In this document: positions 1 to 10,314 of the stretch, in pieces
Layout of the letters: the number at the start of each line of letters is the position of its first letter
Position numbering within the stretch: position 1 is the stretch's first letter
DNA from: Gracilibacillus salinarum
Lineage (GTDB): Bacteria > Bacillota > Bacilli > Bacillales > Amphibacillaceae
DNA length: 64,000 bases
NCBI RefSeq assembly: GCF_022919575.1
Contig: NZ_CP095071.1
Coordinates: 310,001-374,000, forward strand
Direction of reading: 5' to 3'
Translations under genes and position numbers: made by a program
The notes under the pieces: model-generated
Told to the model about the DNA's origin: nothing
Databases searched by the model: none
What the model saw: only the letters and a program-made list of their open reading frames with translations

Positions 1-2522
1 ATCAGCATATGGGGGAAGGTAATGCATATCAGCGTTCGAGACCTTTCCATGCGACGTTGCTTGCCGTTACTCAGGAAGGCTTAAAGAATATTTATAAACT
101 GGTATCGATGGCACATATCAATTATTTTTATCGTGTACCAAGAATTCCGAGATCCAAGCTGCAGCAGTATCGAGAAGGGATATTAGTTGGAACTGCTTGT
201 GATCAGGGGGAAGTCTTTGAAACGATGATGCAAAAATCGAAGGAACAGGCTGAAAAAGTAGCGAAATTTTATGATTATATTGAAGTTCAGCCACCTGCCA
301 ATTTTGTTCATTTATATGACAGAGAGTTAGTACAGAATGAAGCGCAGTTATACGATATTATCCGTAATATCGTGCAATTAGCTAGTGACCTTAACAAACC
401 ATGTGTGGCGACAGGGAATGTTCACCACATTAATGAAAATGATCGCATATACCGTCAAATCCTGATTTCATCACAAAGTGGTAATCCTTTAAGTCGTCAA
501 ACATTGCCAAATGCCTATTTCAGAACAACCACTGAGATGATGGAGGCTTTCTCCTTTTTAGGCGAAGAGACAGCAAAACAAATTGTTATCGATAATCCCA
601 ATGCACTTGTAGATCAGTTAGAAGATATTAAACCTGTTAAAGAAGATTTGTACACACCAAATATCGAAGGTGCAGAACAAGAGATTAGAGATTTAAGTTA
701 CAATTTTGCCCGGTCTGTATATGGTGATGAGTTGCCAGAACTCGTTGAAAAAAGAATAGAGAAAGAATTAAAAAGTATAATAGGACATGGATTCGCAGTT
801 ATTTACTTAATTTCACAAAAACTGGTGAAAAAGTCATTGGATGACGGATACCTGGTTGGTTCAAGGGGTTCCGTTGGTTCATCTTTAATTGCGACATTCA
901 CTGAAATTACAGAAGTAAATCCCTTGCCGCCTCATTATGTTTGTCCAGAATGTAAGGAAAGTCAGTTCTTCGATGATGGATCTGTCGGGAGCGGGTTCGA
1001 TTTACCTGACAAAAATTGTTCCAAGTGTGACGTACCACTCAAGAAGGACGGCCAGGACATTCCCTTTGAGACATTCTTAGGCTTTAAAGGGGATAAGGTC
1101 CCCGATATTGACTTGAACTTTTCTGGTGAATATCAACCACGGGCACATAACTACACGAAAGTATTGTTTGGTGAAGATAATGTCTATCGCGCTGGAACAA
1201 TTGGTACAGTTGCGGAGAAGACGGCATATGGATATGTTAAAGGATATGCTAGCGATAAGGAGATGACCCTGAAACAAGCTGAGGTTGATCGGCTTGTGAA
1301 AGGTTGTACTGGTGCTAAACGAACGACCGGTCAGCACCCAGGTGGTATTATAGTAGTACCAGATGATAAAGAAATCTATGATTTTACACCCATACAGTTT
1401 CCTGCGGATGACCGTAACTCGGAATGGAGAACGACACACTTTGACTTCCATTCTATTCATGATAATTTGTTAAAACTAGATATACTTGGACACGATGATC
1501 CAACCGTTATCAGAATGTTACAGGATTTAAGCGGAATAGATCCGCAAACTGTACCGACCGATGATGAGGAAGTAATGAAAATTTTCTCCGGGCCGGAAGT
1601 GTTAGGTGTGACATCTGACCAAATTATGTGTAAAACTGGTACATTGGGCGTACCTGAGTTTGGTACTCGATTCGTCCGTCAAATGCTGGAGGATACAAAG
1701 CCAAAGACATTTGCCGAGCTTGTTATTATATCAGGACTAAGTCACGGTACAGATGTATGGTTAGGAAATGCACAGGAATTAATTAATAACGGTATTTGCG
1801 GCTTGCCAGATGTTATTGGTTGTCGTGATGATATTATGGTCTACCTGATGCACAAAGGCTTAGATGCATCGCTTGCGTTTAAAATCATGGAATTTGTTCG
1901 TAAAGGTAAAGGACTTGACCCAGAGTGGATTGAGGAAATGAAAAAGCATGATGTGCCCGATTGGTACATCGATTCCTGTAAGAAAATAAAGTATATGTTC
2001 CCGAAGGCACACGCTGCCGCATATGTGTTAATGGCGATTCGTATCGCTTACTTTAAAGTGCATCATCCTATTTTATTCTATGCAGCCTATTTCACAGTAA
2101 GAGCAGATGATTTTGAATTAGATACAATGGTTAAAGGATCAGAAGCAATTCGCAAACGGGTGAAAGAAATTTTAGAAAAAGGTAATGATGCGCCGCCTAA
2201 AGAGAAAAGTTTACTCACAGTATTGGAATTGGCGTTGGAAATGAATGAGAGGGGCTACCACTTCCAGAAAGTAGATCTTTATCGTTCATCAGCAACGGAA
2301 TTTCTTGTTGAGGAAAACAGTTTAATTCCGCCATTTAATGCAGTAGATGGTTTAGGAACGAATGCTGCCATTAACATCGAAAAAGCACGTGAAGATGGTG
2401 AGTTCTTATCAAAAGAAGATTTGCGTGAACGAAGCAGAATATCGAAAACAGTACTGGAATATTTAGATCAGCATGGATGTCTAGAAGGGATGGCTGACAA
2501 AAATCAACTGTCACTATTCTAA
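1..2522 (+). CDS. polC: DNA polymerase III PolC-type alpha subunit (5' truncated by window edge)
   Basis: This is the C-terminal part of the Gram-positive replicative DNA polymerase PolC; the start lies upstream of the window. About 839 residues of a usual 1430-1440 remain. They begin just after the proofreading exonuclease, in the second half of the PHP region, and run through the polymerase palm, fingers and C-terminal duplex-binding part. Visible marks are a four-cysteine zinc module (CPEC then CSKC, near residues 315-340 of the visible part), the catalytic-type DIDLNF segment shortly after it, and the family's QLSLF C-terminal tail, which resembles a beta-clamp binding motif. It works at the replisome in the cytoplasm. 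A new promoter and leader follow, so the downstream operon appears separately transcribed. Confidence 0.97.
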   Translation, partial: QHMGEGNAYQRSRPFHATLLAVTQEGLKNIYKLVSMAHINYFYRVPRIPRSKLQQYREGILVGTACDQGEVFETMMQKSKEQAEKVAKFYDYIEVQPPANFVHLYDRELVQNEAQLYDIIRNIVQLASDLNKPCVATGNVHHINENDRIYRQILISSQSGNPLSRQTLPNAYFRTTTEMMEAFSFLGEETAKQIVIDNPNALVDQLEDIKPVKEDLYTPNIEGAEQEIRDLSYNFARSVYGDELPELVEKRIEKELKSIIGHGFAVIYLISQKLVKKSLDDGYLVGSRGSVGSSLIATFTEITEVNPLPPHYVCPECKESQFFDDGSVGSGFDLPDKNCSKCDVPLKKDGQDIPFETFLGFKGDKVPDIDLNFSGEYQPRAHNYTKVLFGEDNVYRAGTIGTVAEKTAYGYVKGYASDKEMTLKQAEVDRLVKGCTGAKRTTGQHPGGIIVVPDDKEIYDFTPIQFPADDRNSEWRTTHFDFHSIHDNLLKLDILGHDDPTVIRMLQDLSGIDPQTVPTDDEEVMKIFSGPEVLGVTSDQIMCKTGTLGVPEFGTRFVRQMLEDTKPKTFAELVIISGLSHGTDVWLGNAQELINNGICGLPDVIGCRDDIMVYLMHKGLDASLAFKIMEFVRKGKGLDPEWIEEMKKHDVPDWYIDSCKKIKYMFPKAHAAAYVLMAIRIAYFKVHHPILFYAAYFTVRADDFELDTMVKGSEAIRKRVKEILEKGNDAPPKEKSLLTVLELALEMNERGYHFQKVDLYRSSATEFLVEENSLIPPFNAVDGLGTNAAINIEKAREDGEFLSKEDLRERSRISKTVLEYLDQHGCLEGMADKNQLSLF

Positions 2523-2606
2523 ATGACCAGCACTCTAAATTGCTTATCCACAATTTGCTGAAAAGTGCAGATTACACTGTTTTATTGGATAAATATATCA
2601 TATTCC

Positions 2607-2635
2607 TTGCATTGTATACCGATTCATGCTATATT
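2607..2635 (+). promoter_or_regulatory. Sigma-A promoter of the rimP-nusA-infB operon
   Basis: TTGCAT and TATATT are separated by exactly 17 bp, placing transcription start near 2642. It lies in the 340-bp gap after polC, ahead of the two leader hairpins and rimP. This is a match to the vegetative consensus only; no experimental evidence is available. Confidence 0.6.
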
Positions 2636-2661
2636 TTAAACAGATTTCATTTGATGCGGAC

Positions 2662-2695
2662 AGAAGAAAGAGTGGGTGAACCCACTCTTTCTTCT
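2662..2695 (+). promoter_or_regulatory. Leader hairpin 1 upstream of rimP
   Basis: A perfect 15-bp stem (2662-2676 pairing with 2681-2695) closes a TGAA tetraloop about 20 nt after the predicted start site. The 3' arm is pyrimidine rich (CTTTCTTCTT), so it could act as a weak terminator or pause element in the leader of an operon that encodes NusA. The attenuation role is inference. Confidence 0.5.
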
Positions 2696-2730
2696 TAGCT
2701 GTCATGCGAAGTAAGGATATGGATTGATGC

Positions 2731-2760
2731 AAATCCCTTGCCAATTATGGCAAGGGATTT
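2731..2760 (+). promoter_or_regulatory. Leader hairpin 2 upstream of rimP
   Basis: A perfect 13-bp stem (2731-2743 with 2748-2760) with an ATTA loop lies about 100 nt before the rimP start. It lacks a real T-tract, so it looks more like a structural or processing element than a terminator. Together with hairpin 1 it makes up nearly all the recognisable content of the 2523-2862 gap. Confidence 0.45.
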
Positions 2761-2862
2761 ATCATTCCCTTTTCAACTATCACACTAATAACGGTGTGTA
2801 TCGTTTCTCAATTATGGGAAATATATTCTAAAGAACAAAATGCAGCAGAGGAGGTAATGAAA

Positions 2863-3336
2863 TTGGCACTCAATATTGCACAACAGACAGAAGAATTTGT
2901 AACACCTATTTTAGAAGAACTTTCTTTAGAACTGGTAGATATCGTATATGAGAAAGAAGGTCCTAATTGGTTTTTACGAGTTTATATTGATAAAGATGGT
3001 GGCGTAGATATTGAAGAATGTGGACTTGTTTCTGAAAAATTAAGTGCAAAACTGGATGAAGCAGATCCAATCAAAGAAGCGTATTTCCTGGAAGTTTCTT
3101 CTCCTGGAGTAGAACGACCACTCAAAAAAAGTGAAGATTTCGAAAAGCATATCGGGCATCATGTCTTTGTGAAGCTGTATGAGCCGATTGCTGGTGAAAA
3201 AGCATTCACAGGTGATCTTATTGACTTTAAGAATGGCTATGCAACAATTCAATATAAGGAAAAAACCAAAAAGAAAGAAGTGGAAATTCCATTTGACAAA
3301 ATTGCTAAAGCGCGCTTAGCTGTTACTTTTGATTAA
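2863..3336 (+). CDS. rimP: Ribosome maturation factor RimP
   Basis: RimP (YlxS) assists late assembly of the 30S ribosomal subunit. The 157-residue product shows the family pattern: an N-terminal alpha/beta domain with the [10 protein letters not shown] and [17 protein letters not shown] segments, the [14 protein letters not shown] motif, and a C-terminal Sm-like barrel ending in RLAVTF. The frame is open further upstream, but an AGGAGG (2849-2854) spaced 8 nt from the TTG at 2863 and the family length of about 156 residues favour that TTG over the ATG at 2857, which is too close to the ribosome binding site. It is the first gene of the nusA-infB operon. Confidence 0.9.
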   Translation: MALNIAQQTEEFVTPILEELSLELVDIVYEKEGPNWFLRVYIDKDGGVDIEECGLVSEKLSAKLDEADPIKEAYFLEVSSPGVERPLKKSEDFEKHIGHHVFVKLYEPIAGEKAFTGDLIDFKNGYATIQYKEKTKKKEVEIPFDKIAKARLAVTFD

Positions 3337-3350
3337 AGGGGGAAATTAGG

Positions 3351-4502
3351 TTGAACAGAGAATTGTTCGATGCAATGAATTATTTAGAAAAGGAAAAAGG
3401 AATAAACAAAGATATTTTAATGGAAGCCTTAGAAGCAGCATTAATATCGGCATACAAGAAAAACTTTAAGTCCGCAACAAATGTGCGAGTTGATATAAAT
3501 GAAGAAGCTGGTTCCATGGGCGTATTTGCTCAGAAAGAGATTGTGGAAGAAGTAGAGGATCATCAACAGCAAATGTCGCTAGAAGAAGCGCACCACATTA
3601 ATCCTTCCTATGAAGTAGGCGATGTAGTAGAGGTAGAAGTAACGCCGAGAGATTTCGGACGAATCGCTGCTCAGGCTGCGAAACAAGTAGTTACACAAAG
3701 AGTGCGTGAAGCAGAGCGTGGTATTATATTTAATGAATATATCGATCGTGAAGATGATATTATGAATGGTACGATTCAGCGAATGGACGGTCGTTTCATC
3801 TATGTCAACTTGGGTAAAGTAGAAGCAAAATTACCGGAATCCGAGTGTATGCCTACCGAAACATATCAGGTACATGATAGAATTAAGGTTTATGTGACCA
3901 AAGTTGAAAATTCCAATAAAGGTCCTAATATTTTTGTTTCGAGAACTCATCCAGGATTACTAAAAAGGTTATTCGAAATGGAAGTCCCTGAAATCTTTGA
4001 TGGTACAGTCGAAGTGAAGTCTGTGGCACGAGAAGCGGGTGATCGTTCGAAGATCTCGGTACATGCAGAAGATCCTGAGATCGATCCGGTCGGTTCATGC
4101 GTCGGACAAAAAGGGCAACGGGTACAAACAATCGTTGATGAATTAAAAGGTGAAAAAATAGATATCGTGGAATGGTCTGAAGACCCTGTTGTCTATGTAT
4201 CTAATGCACTTAGTCCATCAAAAGTGGTCAAAGTCCTTGTCGATGAGGAAGAGAAGGCTACAACAGTCATCGTGCCGGACTATCAATTGTCACTTGCAAT
4301 TGGTAAACGTGGGCAGAATGCAAGACTTGCTGCTAAATTAACAGGATGGAAAATCGATATTAAGAGTGAATCGGAAGCAATAGAAGAAGGTATGATTTCA
4401 GAAGAACAAGCGGATGAAAGCCTTGAAGGGTTAGAATATGAGGACGATAGCCTGGACTTTGAAGAATCTTACGAAAATATGGATGAAGATCTATTTAAGT
4501 AA
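3351..4502 (+). CDS. nusA: Transcription termination/antitermination factor NusA
   Basis: NusA binds RNA polymerase and nascent RNA and modulates pausing, hairpin-dependent termination and antitermination. The 383-residue protein has the N-terminal RNAP-binding domain, an S1 domain (about residues 135-200) and two KH domains carrying GSCVGQKGQR and SLAIGKRGQN loops. Its tail is short and acidic, as in Bacillus, without the C-terminal acidic repeats of E. coli NusA. The TTG start at 3351 is preceded by AAAGGGGG. Only 14 nt separate it from rimP, indicating co-transcription. Confidence 0.97.
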   Translation: MNRELFDAMNYLEKEKGINKDILMEALEAALISAYKKNFKSATNVRVDINEEAGSMGVFAQKEIVEEVEDHQQQMSLEEAHHINPSYEVGDVVEVEVTPRDFGRIAAQAAKQVVTQRVREAERGIIFNEYIDREDDIMNGTIQRMDGRFIYVNLGKVEAKLPESECMPTETYQVHDRIKVYVTKVENSNKGPNIFVSRTHPGLLKRLFEMEVPEIFDGTVEVKSVAREAGDRSKISVHAEDPEIDPVGSCVGQKGQRVQTIVDELKGEKIDIVEWSEDPVVYVSNALSPSKVVKVLVDEEEKATTVIVPDYQLSLAIGKRGQNARLAAKLTGWKIDIKSESEAIEEGMISEEQADESLEGLEYEDDSLDFEESYENMDEDLFK

Positions 4503-4514
4503 GGAGTGATTCTA

Positions 4515-4784
4515 ATGGCTAAGAAGCGCAAACTTCCGCTTAGAAAATGTGTAATTACACAAGAAATGAAGCCGAAACAATCGTTAATTCGAGTGGTCAA
4601 AACCAAAGAAGGCGAAGTATTTGTCGATCCCACTGGTAAGAAAAACGGCCGTGGTGCCTATGTTTCCAAGGACTTGCAAGTAATCGATCAGGCGCAAAAA
4701 AATGGTGCACTCGACAAACATTTGGAGATAAAAATCCCGGACGAGGTGTACCAGCACCTGCGTCATGAGATTGAAGGCGAATAA
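4515..4784 (+). CDS. rnpM: RNase P modulator RnpM (YlxR, DUF448)
   Basis: This 89-residue basic protein of the YlxR/DUF448 family carries the usual KRKLPLRKCVIT start, a GRGAYVS motif and a nucleic-acid-binding fold. The B. subtilis relative was reported to bind the RNase P RNA and modulate its activity. The start is the ATG at 4515 with AAGGAG at 4501-4506; a GTG at 4506 in the same frame overlaps that ribosome binding site and is unlikely. It sits between nusA and ylxQ in the conserved operon. Confidence 0.9.
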   Translation: MAKKRKLPLRKCVITQEMKPKQSLIRVVKTKEGEVFVDPTGKKNGRGAYVSKDLQVIDQAQKNGALDKHLEIKIPDEVYQHLRHEIEGE

Positions 4785-4785
4785 G

Positions 4786-5100
4786 GTGAATAAGGCATAT
4801 TTAAATATTATCGGCTTAGCCAATCGTGCAGGGAAATGTACGTTTGGTGAAGAGCTAATCGTAAAGGAAATTCAGTCAAAGAAAGCAAGAATAGTTCTTA
4901 TCGCAAGTGATATCGGAGATCAGACAAAAAAGAAATTAACGGATAAATGTACGTATTATCACATCCCTTTTTTCTTTATTGACGATCGAGATACACTTTC
5001 ACAAGCGGTAGGTAAATCAGGTCGTGTAGCTGTTTCGATTCATGAGCAAGGATTTGCGAAGAAATTGATTGCACTGCTTGATGAAAATTTTCGGGGGTGA
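4786..5100 (+). CDS. ylxQ: L7Ae/L30e-family RNA-binding protein YlxQ
   Basis: This protein of about 104 residues belongs to the L7Ae/YbxF family of kink-turn RNA binders; the role of YlxQ itself is not established. [21 protein letters not shown] and the KKLTDKC segment are characteristic. The GTG at 4786 begins immediately after the rnpM stop, with AAGG about 8 nt upstream, and gives the family length. An upstream in-frame ATG at 4765 inside rnpM would add seven residues. The conserved position between rnpM and infB supports the assignment. Confidence 0.85.
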   Translation: MNKAYLNIIGLANRAGKCTFGEELIVKEIQSKKARIVLIASDIGDQTKKKLTDKCTYYHIPFFFIDDRDTLSQAVGKSGRVAVSIHEQGFAKKLIALLDENFRG

Positions 5101-5104
5101 ACGT

Positions 5105-7186
5105 ATGTCAAAAATACGAGTATATGAATACGCAAAGCAAGTAAATAAAACAAGCAAAGATATTATTAATAAATTAAGTGAGCTGAATACACCAGTCTCC
5201 AATCACATGGCTACAATTTCAGACGAAACAATCACAAAGTTAGATCAAACATTCAAAGCATCAACGAAAGAACAGCCAAAACAACAAGAAAACAATAAGA
5301 ATGATCACAAAAAAGGCTCTGGACAACATTCAAATAAGCCGTCCAATAAAAATCAAAAGAAACAGAAAAAACAGGATAATCATAAAAAAGAAGCGCCAAA
5401 ACAGGAATCGAAAAAGGCAAATACACAGCCAAAACAACCAGAAAAGATTACTTACATTGGTTCCATTACAGTAGGTGAACTTGCCGAGAAGTTAAACAAA
5501 GAAACTAACGAAATCATTAAAAAACTCATGTTTTTAGGAGTAATGGCAACGAAAAATCAGGATCTTGACGAAGATGCCTTAGAATTAATCTGTGGTGAGT
5601 ACGGTGTAGAAGTAGAGGAAGAAGTGGAAGTGGATAAATCGGATTTAGCAAATTATATCGCTGAAGAAGATCCGGAAAAACTAGAAGAGCGTCCGCCGGT
5701 AGTAACTATCATGGGGCACGTTGATCATGGTAAAACAACCTTATTGGATTCGATCCGTAATACGAAGGTGACAGAAGGCGAAGCTGGTGGAATTACGCAA
5801 CATATTGGTGCTTATCAAATAAGCGAAAATGATAAAAAAGTTACATTTCTGGATACACCTGGTCACGCTGCCTTTACCAGCATGCGTTCCAGAGGTGCTC
5901 AAATTACAGATATTGCGATTTTAGTTGTTGCAGCTGATGATGGTGTTATGCCACAAACGGTTGAAGCGATCAATCATGCCAAAGCAGCAGAAGTACCTAT
6001 TATTGTTGCAGTGAACAAAATGGATAAAGAGGGTGCTAATCCTGACCGCGTAATGCAAGAATTAACAGAATATCAGTTAATCCCAGAGGACTGGGGTGGA
6101 GACACCATCTTTGTAAACTTATCTGCACTAAAAGGAGAAGGCATTGATGATTTATTAGAAATGATTCTTCTTGTATCGGAAGTAGAAGAATTGAAGGCAA
6201 ATGCTGACCGTTTAGCAGATGGTACCGTAATTGAAGCACAATTAGATAAAGGTCGCGGTTCTGTTGCATCATTATTAGTGCAAAATGGTACACTAAAAGT
6301 AGGAGATCCAATTGTAGTTGGTAATACATTTGGCCGTGTTCGTGCAATGGTAAATGACCTTGGCAAACGTATTAAATCAGCTGGACCTTCGACGCCTGTA
6401 GAAATCACAGGATTAAATGATGTGCCGTTGGCTGGCGATCGCTTTGTTGTATTCAAAGATGAAAAGCAAGCACGCCAGATTGGTGAAATGCGTCAGGAAA
6501 TCCAATTGGAAGAAAAACGTGGTTCGCAATCTCGTGTAAGCCTTGATGATCTATTCGAACAAATTAAACAAGGTGATATTAAAGACATCAATGTTATTTT
6601 AAAAGCAGATGTGCAAGGATCGGTGGAAGCTTTGGCAGCATCGCTGCAAAAGATCGATGTAGAAGGGGTAAAAGTTAACATTATCCATACAGGCGTAGGT
6701 GCAATTAAAGAATCTGATATTATCTTGGCATCCGCATCAAACGCAATTGTCATCGGCTTTAATGTTCGCCCTGATAACAATGCGAAGAAAGCGGCTGAAT
6801 CAGAAAAAGTAGATATTCGTTTACACCGTGTTATTTACAAAGCAATTGAAGAAGTGGAAGCAGCGATGAAAGGTATGCTGGATCCAGAATTTGAAGAAAA
6901 AGTAATTGGGCAAGTAGAAGTTAGAGAAATCTTTAAGGTTTCTAAAATTGGTACCATTGCCGGTGCATATGTAACGGATGGTAAAGTAACAAGAGACTCC
7001 GGAATACGCTTAATCCGTGACGGGGTAGTTGTGTTTGAAGGTGAAATCGATACGCTCAAACGTTTTAAAGACGATGTGAAAGAAGTAGCTCAAAACTATG
7101 AGTGTGGTATCACGATCAAGAACTACAATGACATTAAAGAAGGCGATGTAATCGAAGCATATGTAATGGAAGAAGTGCAAATCTAA
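5105..7186 (+). CDS. infB: Translation initiation factor IF-2
   Basis: IF-2 is the GTPase that brings initiator fMet-tRNA to the 30S subunit and promotes subunit joining. The 693-residue product has an IF2_N domain, a Lys/Gln/Asn-rich low-complexity linker (about residues 50-120), a second IF2_N domain, and a GTPase domain with GHVDHGKT (P loop), DTPGHAAF and NKMD motifs, then the C-terminal beta-barrel and fMet-tRNA-binding domains. The ATG at 5105 follows GGGGGTG closely; the frame is open a little further upstream. The gene lies next to nusA and rbfA, as in most bacteria. Confidence 0.98.
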   Translation: MSKIRVYEYAKQVNKTSKDIINKLSELNTPVSNHMATISDETITKLDQTFKASTKEQPKQQENNKNDHKKGSGQHSNKPSNKNQKKQKKQDNHKKEAPKQESKKANTQPKQPEKITYIGSITVGELAEKLNKETNEIIKKLMFLGVMATKNQDLDEDALELICGEYGVEVEEEVEVDKSDLANYIAEEDPEKLEERPPVVTIMGHVDHGKTTLLDSIRNTKVTEGEAGGITQHIGAYQISENDKKVTFLDTPGHAAFTSMRSRGAQITDIAILVVAADDGVMPQTVEAINHAKAAEVPIIVAVNKMDKEGANPDRVMQELTEYQLIPEDWGGDTIFVNLSALKGEGIDDLLEMILLVSEVEELKANADRLADGTVIEAQLDKGRGSVASLLVQNGTLKVGDPIVVGNTFGRVRAMVNDLGKRIKSAGPSTPVEITGLNDVPLAGDRFVVFKDEKQARQIGEMRQEIQLEEKRGSQSRVSLDDLFEQIKQGDIKDINVILKADVQGSVEALAASLQKIDVEGVKVNIIHTGVGAIKESDIILASASNAIVIGFNVRPDNNAKKAAESEKVDIRLHRVIYKAIEEVEAAMKGMLDPEFEEKVIGQVEVREIFKVSKIGTIAGAYVTDGKVTRDSGIRLIRDGVVVFEGEIDTLKRFKDDVKEVAQNYECGITIKNYNDIKEGDVIEAYVMEEVQI

Positions 7187-7464
7187 TGATTACCTATGCC
7201 GAGGTTGAGTTTATTCTTTATGAATGTCATTCATTGAAAGATAAGCGTTCTGTACTAAAGAGGATACAAAATCGGTTAACGAAACAATTAAATGTAGCGA
7301 TTGCGGAGATCGATTATCAAGACTTATGGCAACGATCGAAATTCGCCATCGTTACGGTCACGACTACGGTCGAATTGGGAGAACAAATGATGCAGCAAGC
7401 ATGCAAAATCATTGATTCCTTCACAGAAATTGAACGAACCATTACAAATGTAGAAATCAAATAA
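7186..7464 (+). CDS. ylxP: DUF503 family protein YlxP
   Basis: This 92-residue protein belongs to the YlxP/DUF503 family, with the diagnostic HSLKDKRSVLKRI segment and an N-terminal beta strand. The family is tied to ribosome biogenesis by its constant position between infB and rbfA; its biochemical role is not established. The ATG overlaps the infB stop codon by one base, so the two genes are likely translationally coupled. Confidence 0.85.
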   Translation: MITYAEVEFILYECHSLKDKRSVLKRIQNRLTKQLNVAIAEIDYQDLWQRSKFAIVTVTTTVELGEQMMQQACKIIDSFTEIERTITNVEIK

Positions 7465-7493
7465 CTAATGGATTATAGAAAGAGGTGATACGG

Positions 7494-7850
7494 ATGGGGG
7501 AATTACGCTCTAATCGAGTCGCCGAACAAATGAAAAAAGAGCTTGGTGATATAATCTCTCGAAAAATCAAAGACCCGCGCGTTGGTTTTGTAACCATCAC
7601 GGATGTAGAAGTGACCGGTGATTTGCAGCAAGCGAAAGTTTTTATATCTGTATTAGGTGACGAAAATAAGCGTCAGGAAACCTTAATCGGACTTGCAAAA
7701 GCGAAAGGATTCATCCGATCAGAAATTGGCAAGCGAATTCGATTAAGAAAAACACCAGAATTAATGTTCGACTTTGATGATACGATTGAACGTGGTAATC
7801 GAATAGAACATATCCTGCGTGAATTGAACGATACAAACGAAGAAGACTAA
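7494..7850 (+). CDS. rbfA: 30S ribosome-binding factor RbfA
   Basis: RbfA binds the 30S subunit near the 5' end of 16S rRNA and helps its maturation, especially in the cold. The 118-residue product has the KH-like core with [13 protein letters not shown] and the [21 protein letters not shown] segment. The ATG at 7494 with AGAGGTG at 7481-7487 is preferred over an in-frame GTG nine bases upstream, which lies within that ribosome binding site. A terminator-like hairpin follows directly. Confidence 0.95.
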   Translation: MGELRSNRVAEQMKKELGDIISRKIKDPRVGFVTITDVEVTGDLQQAKVFISVLGDENKRQETLIGLAKAKGFIRSEIGKRIRLRKTPELMFDFDDTIERGNRIEHILRELNDTNEED

Positions 7851-7856
7851 CATGTA

Positions 7857-7884
7857 GAAAACCCTTGTCATTACAAGGGTTTTC
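7857..7884 (+). terminator. Terminator-like hairpin between rbfA and truB
   Basis: A perfect 12-bp stem (7857-7868 with 7873-7884) with a CATT loop ends in TTTTC just after the rbfA stop. The short T-tract suggests partial termination or an mRNA processing point, because truB follows within 50 bp on the same strand. Confidence 0.6.
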
Positions 7885-7932
7885 TCACTGTCTAATTCAA
7901 CAAAGCGTATTAACGCTTAAAAGAGGTGACAT

Positions 7933-8844
7933 ATGGACGGGATTTTACCATTGTGGAAAACAAAAGGCATGACATCTCATGATTGTGTATTTAAAGTGAG
8001 AAAATTGCTTCGGACCAAAAAAGTAGGACATACAGGAACTCTAGATCCAGAAGTAGAAGGTGTTTTACCAATCTGTATCGGAGAAGCTACCAAAATTGTT
8101 CCGTACCTAACAGATACAACAAAAACATACCGCGCTGTTGCAAAAATTGGTTTTTCGACGGATACCGAAGATCAAACAGGTACCGTAATGCAACAAGCCG
8201 CTGTAGATAAGCCGTTAGAAAACGATGCTATTATAGCTGTTTTAGAGGGATTTGCAGGCGAAACGCAGCAACAGGTACCATTATATTCTGCGGTAAAAGT
8301 AAACGGTAAGAAGTTATATGAGTATGCACGTGCGAACGAACCGGTCGAACGGCCTATTCGCAGTATTACAGTTCACAATATTCGTTTTTTAGATACGACG
8401 TATGATAAAGTAGAAAAGACACAAACAATAGAGTTTGAGGTTACCTGTTCAAAGGGTACATACATTCGTACGTTATGTGTTGATATAGGAAAAGCACTAG
8501 GGTATCCAGCGCATATGGCACACCTTGTCCGTACTGCAACAGGACATATTGCGCAAGATCAAACATTGACTTTAGCTCAATTGCAGTTAATGAAAGAAGA
8601 GGAACGCGTAATCCCTTTGTTAACTATTGATCGAGCTTTAGCTCATATGGATAAAATCGAGATTTCTGAAAGTACGAAAGTCAAGGTGTTACATGGACAG
8701 AAACTGCCGATGCCGGAACCTGTACCACGCACACCATTTTTTAGAATGGTGTATCAGCAACATACGATTGCGATTTATCAGACTCTGAATGATCAGCACC
8801 AGATTAAACCGGCTAGGGTATTTAGATTCAACGAAAGAAAGTAG
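7933..8844 (+). CDS. truB: tRNA pseudouridine(55) synthase TruB
   Basis: TruB makes pseudouridine 55 in the T-loop of tRNAs. The 303-residue protein has the family motif VGHTGTLDP with the predicted catalytic Asp38, the KTYRA and GTYIRTLC motifs, and a C-terminal PUA-like extension. The ATG at 7933 follows AAGAGGTG. It is paired with ribF, as in B. subtilis. Confidence 0.96.
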   Translation: MDGILPLWKTKGMTSHDCVFKVRKLLRTKKVGHTGTLDPEVEGVLPICIGEATKIVPYLTDTTKTYRAVAKIGFSTDTEDQTGTVMQQAAVDKPLENDAIIAVLEGFAGETQQQVPLYSAVKVNGKKLYEYARANEPVERPIRSITVHNIRFLDTTYDKVEKTQTIEFEVTCSKGTYIRTLCVDIGKALGYPAHMAHLVRTATGHIAQDQTLTLAQLQLMKEEERVIPLLTIDRALAHMDKIEISESTKVKVLHGQKLPMPEPVPRTPFFRMVYQQHTIAIYQTLNDQHQIKPARVFRFNERK

Positions 8845-8853
8845 GTGAGACAG

Positions 8854-9798
8854 ATGGAAGTAACATCCCTTTACTATCCACATTCCTTACAAACAAACCA
8901 GCTGCCAGCTGCTGTGGCTGCAATTGGATTTTTTGATGGTGTTCACAAAGGCCATCAAAAGGTTATAAACAAAGCCAAGCAGATTGCCGAAGATCAACAT
9001 AAACATGCAGCGGTGATAACTTTTGATCCACATCCATCTGTTGTCTTACAGCAGAAAAAAGAACAAGTGAAATATATTACTCCGATAGAAGACAAAATAA
9101 AAAGAATGGATACGCTCGGAGTGGATAACCTTTATATTATTCGCTTTGATCAGCAATTAGCTCAACTTTCGCCACAAGCATTTATTGAACATTTTATTTC
9201 AGGTTTGAACATTTCTCATTTGGTGGCAGGCTTTGACTTTACTTTCGGTCATAAAGGGGCCGGTAATATGGATAATATTCACAGTTTTACAGCAAATGAA
9301 CTGGATGTAACGAAAGTATCCAGATTTGATCATCAAGAGGACAAAATCAGTTCTACCAGAATTCGTGAAGCCTTGCAGCTTGGTGAGATGGAAAAAGCAG
9401 AGGTATTACTGGGAAGACCTTATGCATTGACCGGAGAAGTTGTCCACGGAGATAAACGCGGTCGAACTATTGGTTTCCCCACAGCGAATTTGAAAATAGC
9501 TGATAACTATTTTTTACCAAAAATTGGGGTATATGCTGTAGAAGTTAAGATTAATGAATCATTTTATTACGGTATGGCTAATCTTGGCTATAATCCAACT
9601 TTCACTGATGACAGGGAAAATACAAAATTGGAAGTGCACATTTTTGATTTTAATGAAAACATATACGGAGATAATGTGACTATTTATTGGAGAAAATATA
9701 TCCGTGATGAAGAGAAATTTACAGGTGTTGAAGAATTAGTGGACAAATTAAAAGTAGATGAGTACGTCAGCAGAGAATTTTTTGCAATAAATCATTGA
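8854..9798 (+). CDS. ribF: Bifunctional riboflavin kinase / FAD synthetase
   Basis: This enzyme (RibC in B. subtilis) phosphorylates riboflavin to FMN and adenylates FMN to FAD. The N-terminal nucleotidyl-transferase domain shows GFFDGVHKGHQKV with the HxGH-type motif and an SSTRIREAL segment. The C-terminal flavokinase domain has GRTIGFPTANL. Length is 314 residues. The ATG at 8854 is chosen because AGGTGAG at 8843-8849 precedes it; a GTG at 8845 sits in that ribosome binding site. It begins 9 nt after truB. Confidence 0.96.
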   Translation: MEVTSLYYPHSLQTNQLPAAVAAIGFFDGVHKGHQKVINKAKQIAEDQHKHAAVITFDPHPSVVLQQKKEQVKYITPIEDKIKRMDTLGVDNLYIIRFDQQLAQLSPQAFIEHFISGLNISHLVAGFDFTFGHKGAGNMDNIHSFTANELDVTKVSRFDHQEDKISSTRIREALQLGEMEKAEVLLGRPYALTGEVVHGDKRGRTIGFPTANLKIADNYFLPKIGVYAVEVKINESFYYGMANLGYNPTFTDDRENTKLEVHIFDFNENIYGDNVTIYWRKYIRDEEKFTGVEELVDKLKVDEYVSREFFAINH

Positions 9799-9804
9799 AA
9801 CTAC

Positions 9805-9833
9805 TTGCAATTTGTCCTGAAAAGTTGTAATCT
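9805..9833 (+). promoter_or_regulatory. Sigma-A promoter of rpsO
   Basis: TTGCAA and TAATCT with a 17-bp spacer begin a few bases after the ribF stop. This gives a transcript with a leader of about 85 nt before rpsO. Confidence 0.55.
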
Positions 9834-9840
9834 TTAATAT

Positions 9841-9893
9841 GGAACCATCCGCTTGGCTATTCGAGTCTCCGACGACTGCTAGGGGATTGGGGT
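9841..9893 (+). promoter_or_regulatory. Structured rpsO leader, possible S15 autoregulatory site
   Basis: The leader can fold with CTTGGC paired to GCTAGG, an inner AGTC/GACT hairpin, and an outer helix between GGAACC and GGGGTTTC, giving a compact junction just upstream of the rpsO ribosome binding site. S15 of Geobacillus is known to bind its own mRNA leader through a junction resembling its 16S site; equating this leader with that regulator is inference. Confidence 0.4.
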
Positions 9894-9923
9894 TTCAAGA
9901 AATTAGTACAGGAGGTGAATAGG

Positions 9924-10193
9924 ATGGCTATCACTCAAGATCGTAAAAACGAAATCATCGGTGAATACAAAACACATGAGAACGATACTGGATCTCCAGA
10001 AGTTCAAATTGCTGTCCTTACAGAGGAAATCAATAATTTGAATAATCACTTACGTATTCATAAGAAAGATCACCATTCTCGTCGTGGTCTTTTAAAGATG
10101 GTTGGTAAACGTCGTAACTTATTAAATTACCTACGTAATAAAGATGTTGCGCGTTATCGTACTCTAATTCAAAAATTAGGCTTACGTCGATAA
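9924..10193 (+). CDS. rpsO: 30S ribosomal protein S15
   Basis: S15 is a primary-binding protein of the 30S platform. The 89-residue product is typical in length and carries the [14 protein letters not shown] and [19 protein letters not shown] segments that contact 16S rRNA. The ATG at 9924 is preceded by a strong AGGAGGTG; a GTG nine bases earlier is part of that site. It has its own promoter and terminator. Confidence 0.98.
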   Translation: MAITQDRKNEIIGEYKTHENDTGSPEVQIAVLTEEINNLNNHLRIHKKDHHSRRGLLKMVGKRRNLLNYLRNKDVARYRTLIQKLGLRR

Positions 10194-10200
10194 GTCAAGG

Positions 10201-10226
10201 AAAGCGGGAGTCATCCCGCTTTTTCT
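10201..10226 (+). terminator. rpsO terminator
   Basis: A 9-bp GC-rich stem (10201-10209 with 10214-10222, loop GTCA) is followed by a T run. It is a canonical intrinsic terminator. Confidence 0.9.
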
Positions 10227-10314
10227 GTATGCAAAAATAAGTTTATTTGATTAATCCTAAGGAATTTAGAAAATACTATAGACATACTGGATTGAATTTA
10301 ATAAATGCTACTAG

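Noticed and set aside
7857..7884. Riboswitch before truB-ribF
   Set aside because: The sequence is one simple hairpin with a short T run and has none of the FMN riboswitch core.
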